The translations under genes and the position numbers were made by a program. Under the pieces are notes generated by a model. The model was not told the origin of the DNA. It worked only from the letters and a program-made list of their open reading frames with translations, and ran no database searches. A stretch of 58,145 nucleotides of DNA from Cryobacterium adonitolivorans (GTDB lineage: Bacteria; Actinomycetota; Actinomycetes; Actinomycetales; Microbacteriaceae), in the NCBI RefSeq assembly GCF_004402695.1, contig NZ_SOFL01000035.1, positions 1 to 58,145 on the forward strand, in the 5' to 3' direction. The first letter of the stretch is position 1. Every line of letters begins with the position of its first letter. Below, piece after piece: positions 55,170 to 58,145 of the stretch.

Positions 55170-57752
55170 TTAGATTTCCGACACCGTGGCGAGCACGATA
55201 TCAGTTACGACCAGTTCCTCGGCCTTGACGAAGGTCAAGTCAGTGATGCGGCCTACAGCTTTCAAGTCGGCGGCGACCTGCGCGAGCAGGGCAACCTCTG
55301 CTTCCGGTCCACCGATGGTGGCGGAGGTGACGGCAGATTTCTGTGACGCCTTCGCGTCGGTCTTGGCACGGCGGATGCCCGTGAGTGCCCGGCTGGCCAG
55401 GTCCAAAAGCGCGATCCTGTCGGCATCCGGCGCTGTGCCTGAGGCCACGGGCCACGGGGCCAGGTGCACCGAGTCGTCGTTGGACCACGACCAGGCTTCC
55501 TCGGTGGCGAACGGCACGAACGGGGCGAACAGGCGCAGCAAGGTCGACAGGGCGATCCGCAGCGCGGCGACGGCCGAGGCCTGCTCCGGACCGGTTTCGC
55601 CGTAGGCGCGTTCCTTGACCAGTTCGAGGTAATCGTCGCAGAAGGTCCAGAAGAAGCTCTCCGTCGTTTCCAAAGCACGGGCGTGGTCGAACGCGTCGAA
55701 CGCCGTTGTCGCCTGGCCGACGACAACGTCGAGGCGGGCGAGCATGCTCACGTCGATGGGTTCGGTCACCGGGGCCGCGTCATCGCCGGCGAAGCCGAGG
55801 ATGAACTTGCTGGCGTTGAGGATCTTGATCGCCAGGCGCCGGCCGATCTTGATCTGGGTGGGGTTCTTCGGGTCGAATGCCGCGTCGGTGCCCAGCCGCG
55901 AGGACGCCGCCCAATACCGCACCGCGTCGGAGCCGTGCTGGGTGAGCACATCGGCGGGAGTGACCACGTTGCCCTTGGACTTGGACATCTTCTTGCGGTC
56001 GGGGTCGACGATGAAGCCCGAGAGCGCCGCGTGCTTCCACGGCGATTCGCCGTGCTCGAGTTCGGCGCGCAGAAGGGTGGAGAACAACCAGGTGCGGATG
56101 ATGTCCTGGCCCTGCGGACGCAGCGAGTACGGGTACACGAGGTCGAAGAGTTCCGGGTCGCGCTCCCAGCCGCCGGCGAGCTGAGGGGTGAGGGACGAGG
56201 TGGCCCAGGTGTCCATCACGTCGACCTCGCCGACAAAGCCGTTGGCCGCTCCGCGCTGCTCGGCGGTGTACCCGGGAGCCACATCCGAGGACGGGTCGAC
56301 GGGCAACACATCGCCGGTGGCGATTATCGGCTGGTCGAAGACCGGGTTGGATTCGGTGTCGAGCGGGTACCAGACGGGCAGGGGAACTCCGAAGAAGCGC
56401 TGGCGGGAGACAAGCCAGTCACCGGTGAGGCCGTTGACCCAATTCTCGTAGCGCACGCGCATGAACTCAGGATGCCACTGCAACGCGGTTCCGTGTTCAA
56501 TCAGGCGGGCGCGCAGCTTCTCATCGCGGGCACCGTTGCGGATGTACCACTGGCGGGTGGAGACGATCTCGAGGGGCTTGTCGCCCTTTTCGAAGAACTT
56601 GACCGGGTGCACGATCGGCTTGGGGTCGCCGATCAGGTTACCGGACTCGCGGAGCAGGTCGACCATGGCCTGCTTTGCCGAAAAGACGGTCTTGCCGGCG
56701 AGCTGGGCGTAGGCGGCCTGCGCGGCCTGGGTGACGAGAACGTCGGGGGCCTCGGCGATGATGCGGCCGTCGAAGCCCATGATGGCGCGGTTGGGCAGGT
56801 CGAGTTCACGCCACCAGACCACGTCGGTCACGTCGCCGAACGTGCAGATCATCGCGATCCCCGAGCCTTTGTCCTTCTGGGCGAGGTGGTGGGCGAGCAC
56901 CGGGATCTCGACGTCGAACACCGGGGTGCGCACCGTGGTGCCGAAGAACGGCTTGTAACGGTCGTCGTCCGGATGCGCAACAAGGGCGACACACGCCGCG
57001 AGGAGTTCCGGCCGGGTCGTCTCGATCTCGATGGTGGAGCCATCCGGCTTGCGGAAGGAGACCCGGTGGTAGGCGGCCGGCATCTCCTTGTCCTCGAGCT
57101 CGGCCTGGGCGACGGCGGTGCGGAACGTGACGTCCCACAGGGTGGGCGCCATGGCCTGGTAGGCCTCGCCGCGGTTGACGTTGCCGATGAAAGCCAGCTG
57201 GGAGGCGGTGATCGACTCCGGGGCGATCGTGCGGTAGCTCTGGTTCCAGTCCACGCTGAGGCCGAGAGTGCGCCAGAGTTCCTCGAACTGCTTCTCATCC
57301 TCGACGGTGAGGCGTTCGCAGAGTTCGATAAAGTTGCGGCGGCTCACGGGGAGCTGGTCGGCGGCCTTAGTGCTCTTGCCGTCGCCGCCCTCGAATGGCG
57401 GCACGAAGTCAGACGTGTAGGGCAGCGACGGGTCGCAGCGCACACCGTAGAAATTCTGCACGCGTCGCTCGGTGGGCAGGCCGTTGTCATCCCAGCCCAT
57501 CGGATAGAAGACGCTCTTGCCGCGCATGCGCTGGAAGCGGGCGACGACATCGGTGTGGGTGTAGCTGAAGACATGGCCGATGTGCAGCGAGCCGGAGGCC
57601 GTGGGCGGGGGAGTGTCGATCGAGAAGATCGACTCCTTCGTCGCGGCGGCGCGGTCGAAGCGATAAGTGCCCTGTGCCTCCCAGCTGGTCTCCCACTTGG
57701 CTTCCAGCCCTTCGAGGGCGGGCTTTTCGGGAACGCGGTCAGCGTTGGTCAT
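55170..57752 (-). CDS. valS: Valyl-tRNA synthetase (archaeal/Rickettsia-like type)
   Basis: 860 aa. Charges tRNA-Val. The HIGH box is GSLHIGHVFSYTHTD (near residue 56), the KMSKS loop DRKKMSKSKGNVV (near residue 595). The segment YPMGWDDNGLPTERRVQNFY is that of the archaeal-type ValRS, not the bacterial HAGIATQ type; this form is also known in rickettsiae and some actinobacteria. GGAG precedes ATG, and TAGATT (57816-57821) is the likely -10, giving a leader of about 60 nt. No T-box is visible. Confidence 0.95.
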   Translation of the reverse strand: MTNADRVPEKPALEGLEAKWETSWEAQGTYRFDRAAATKESIFSIDTPPPTASGSLHIGHVFSYTHTDVVARFQRMRGKSVFYPMGWDDNGLPTERRVQNFYGVRCDPSLPYTSDFVPPFEGGDGKSTKAADQLPVSRRNFIELCERLTVEDEKQFEELWRTLGLSVDWNQSYRTIAPESITASQLAFIGNVNRGEAYQAMAPTLWDVTFRTAVAQAELEDKEMPAAYHRVSFRKPDGSTIEIETTRPELLAACVALVAHPDDDRYKPFFGTTVRTPVFDVEIPVLAHHLAQKDKGSGIAMICTFGDVTDVVWWRELDLPNRAIMGFDGRIIAEAPDVLVTQAAQAAYAQLAGKTVFSAKQAMVDLLRESGNLIGDPKPIVHPVKFFEKGDKPLEIVSTRQWYIRNGARDEKLRARLIEHGTALQWHPEFMRVRYENWVNGLTGDWLVSRQRFFGVPLPVWYPLDTESNPVFDQPIIATGDVLPVDPSSDVAPGYTAEQRGAANGFVGEVDVMDTWATSSLTPQLAGGWERDPELFDLVYPYSLRPQGQDIIRTWLFSTLLRAELEHGESPWKHAALSGFIVDPDRKKMSKSKGNVVTPADVLTQHGSDAVRYWAASSRLGTDAAFDPKNPTQIKIGRRLAIKILNASKFILGFAGDDAAPVTEPIDVSMLARLDVVVGQATTAFDAFDHARALETTESFFWTFCDDYLELVKERAYGETGPEQASAVAALRIALSTLLRLFAPFVPFATEEAWSWSNDDSVHLAPWPVASGTAPDADRIALLDLASRALTGIRRAKTDAKASQKSAVTSATIGGPEAEVALLAQVAADLKAVGRITDLTFVKAEELVVTDIVLATVSEI

Positions 57753-57815
57753 GACACTCCGATTCGATTCAGCGGCACCGTGTCGATGGTGAGGTGCCTT
57801 CAGTACTGCAGAACC

Positions 57816-57821
57816 AATCTA
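57816..57821 (-). promoter_or_regulatory. -10 candidate of valS (TAGATT)
   Basis: Minus-strand TAGATT 63 nt before the valS ATG. The remaining gap to 57968 (about 150 bp) holds no gene and nothing else I recognise. Confidence 0.4.
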
Positions 57822-57968
57822 GCCGATCCCGTGCCCGAAGCTGCATTTCGACAGGGTGAACGGGCTGATCCGACCGAGGATCGTCGCGAGGATCGCGACA
57901 TTGTCGGCTCTCGGAAGCGAGCGGCGGGTTGGCAAGAATCTGACCTGACAATTTTTGGACGCGCCCGA

Positions 57969-58145
57969 TTAGAACGGTGGATCCTCGGGCAGGTCGCTCG
58001 TCCTGGGCCGAGCCGGTGCTGCCGGCGGCTGTGTGATCGGGGTCAGTGTGGGTGGTGGTCCGAGGGTGGTTTCGGGGTAGGTGCGGTGGGTTTGGCCGGC
58101 CGGTGAGGTCCAGCGCAGGACCCCGCCCGGTTCTTGGACTACGTC
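57969..58145 (-). CDS. C-terminal fragment of an HNH/DUF222-type endonuclease (cut by window edge)
   Basis: 58 codons in the minus strand ending in TAA; the start lies outside. GGVLRWTSPAGQTHRTYPET and the Pro-rich end with DPPF resemble the tail after the HNH motif in actinobacterial DUF222/13E12-like proteins. These are common repetitive proteins in actinobacteria. The catalytic part is not in the window, so the call is tentative. Confidence 0.6.
   Translation of the reverse strand, partial: DVVQEPGGVLRWTSPAGQTHRTYPETTLGPPPTLTPITQPPAAPARPRTSDLPEDPPF

Noticed and set aside
57903..57968. Possible IS or attachment end before the HNH fragment
   Set aside because: No inverted repeat or target duplication could be seen in this short stretch.
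55464..58106. 880-codon open frame opposite valS
   Set aside because: Shadow of valS; no recognisable motif, and it runs through the valS promoter and into the HNH fragment.

Overview
The window is a gene-dense, high-GC stretch of chromosome from an actinobacterium. The order trigger factor-clpP-clpP-clpX, an oligoribonuclease with a SCO4848-like neighbour, a mycothiol-type DsbA/Rv2466c protein, a group II truncated globin and a DUF222/HNH-type fragment all fit Microbacteriaceae (Cryobacterium/Leifsonia-like); the genus cannot be fixed by eye. I see no prophage, CRISPR array or defence island. The only mobile DNA is the end of an IS30-family element at the left edge.

Layout. 1-143: IS30-family transposase tail abutting half of a palindromic repeat. 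159-4395: DinB-fold protein, luciferase-like oxidoreductase, Gly-rich membrane protein, DNA polymerase IV behind a LexA-like palindrome, YtfJ-like protein. 4419-4679: two copies of a long hairpin repeat. 4802-8058: TPP riboswitch controlling a YkoE-type ECF transporter (S, fused A-A, T), followed by a P-loop kinase-like gene. 8672-14571: small protein, PBP-like protein, zincin, tRNA-His, orn, thioredoxin-like protein, tRNA-Arg, a TusA/TsuA thiosulfate pair, nadE. 14666-26815: membrane proteins, aldo/keto reductase, SSB, lipoprotein, EttA, two thioesterases, FAD dehydrogenase, globin and MscS. 26942-34264: PepN, a DUF2332 remnant, DnaQ-like exonuclease, a zinc-ribbon SDR and an MHS transporter. 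34265-41747: DsbA-like protein, RpiB, Nei-type glycosylase, PaiB-like protein, amidohydrolase, a two-component system and a membrane protein. 41831-48502: Ldh, SDR, tRNA-Gly, tRNA-Pro, tig-clpP-clpP-clpX. 48639-58145: M3 peptidase, methyltransferase, acyl-CoA ligase plus divergent thiolase, GNAT, valS and an HNH fragment.

Functionally, the window combines housekeeping (protein quality control, RNA decay, NAD and thiamine-precursor supply, tRNA charging) with small accessory enzymes. Its most unusual content lies between and at the ends of genes. There are two families of fixed-length intergenic palindromes (three copies of 61 bp; two of 66 bp plus a half copy beside IS30). At least seventeen starts have a TANNNT hexamer 5-7 nt upstream, which implies leaderless mRNAs. 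Four unrelated genes carry in-frame 15-bp tandem repeats. Several enzymes lack canonical catalytic residues: a PBP-like protein without KTG, a thiolase with N-to-T and C-to-S changes, and an SDR without the YxxxK tyrosine. No wholly new multi-gene system is evident; the acyl-CoA ligase/thiolase pair is the closest candidate.
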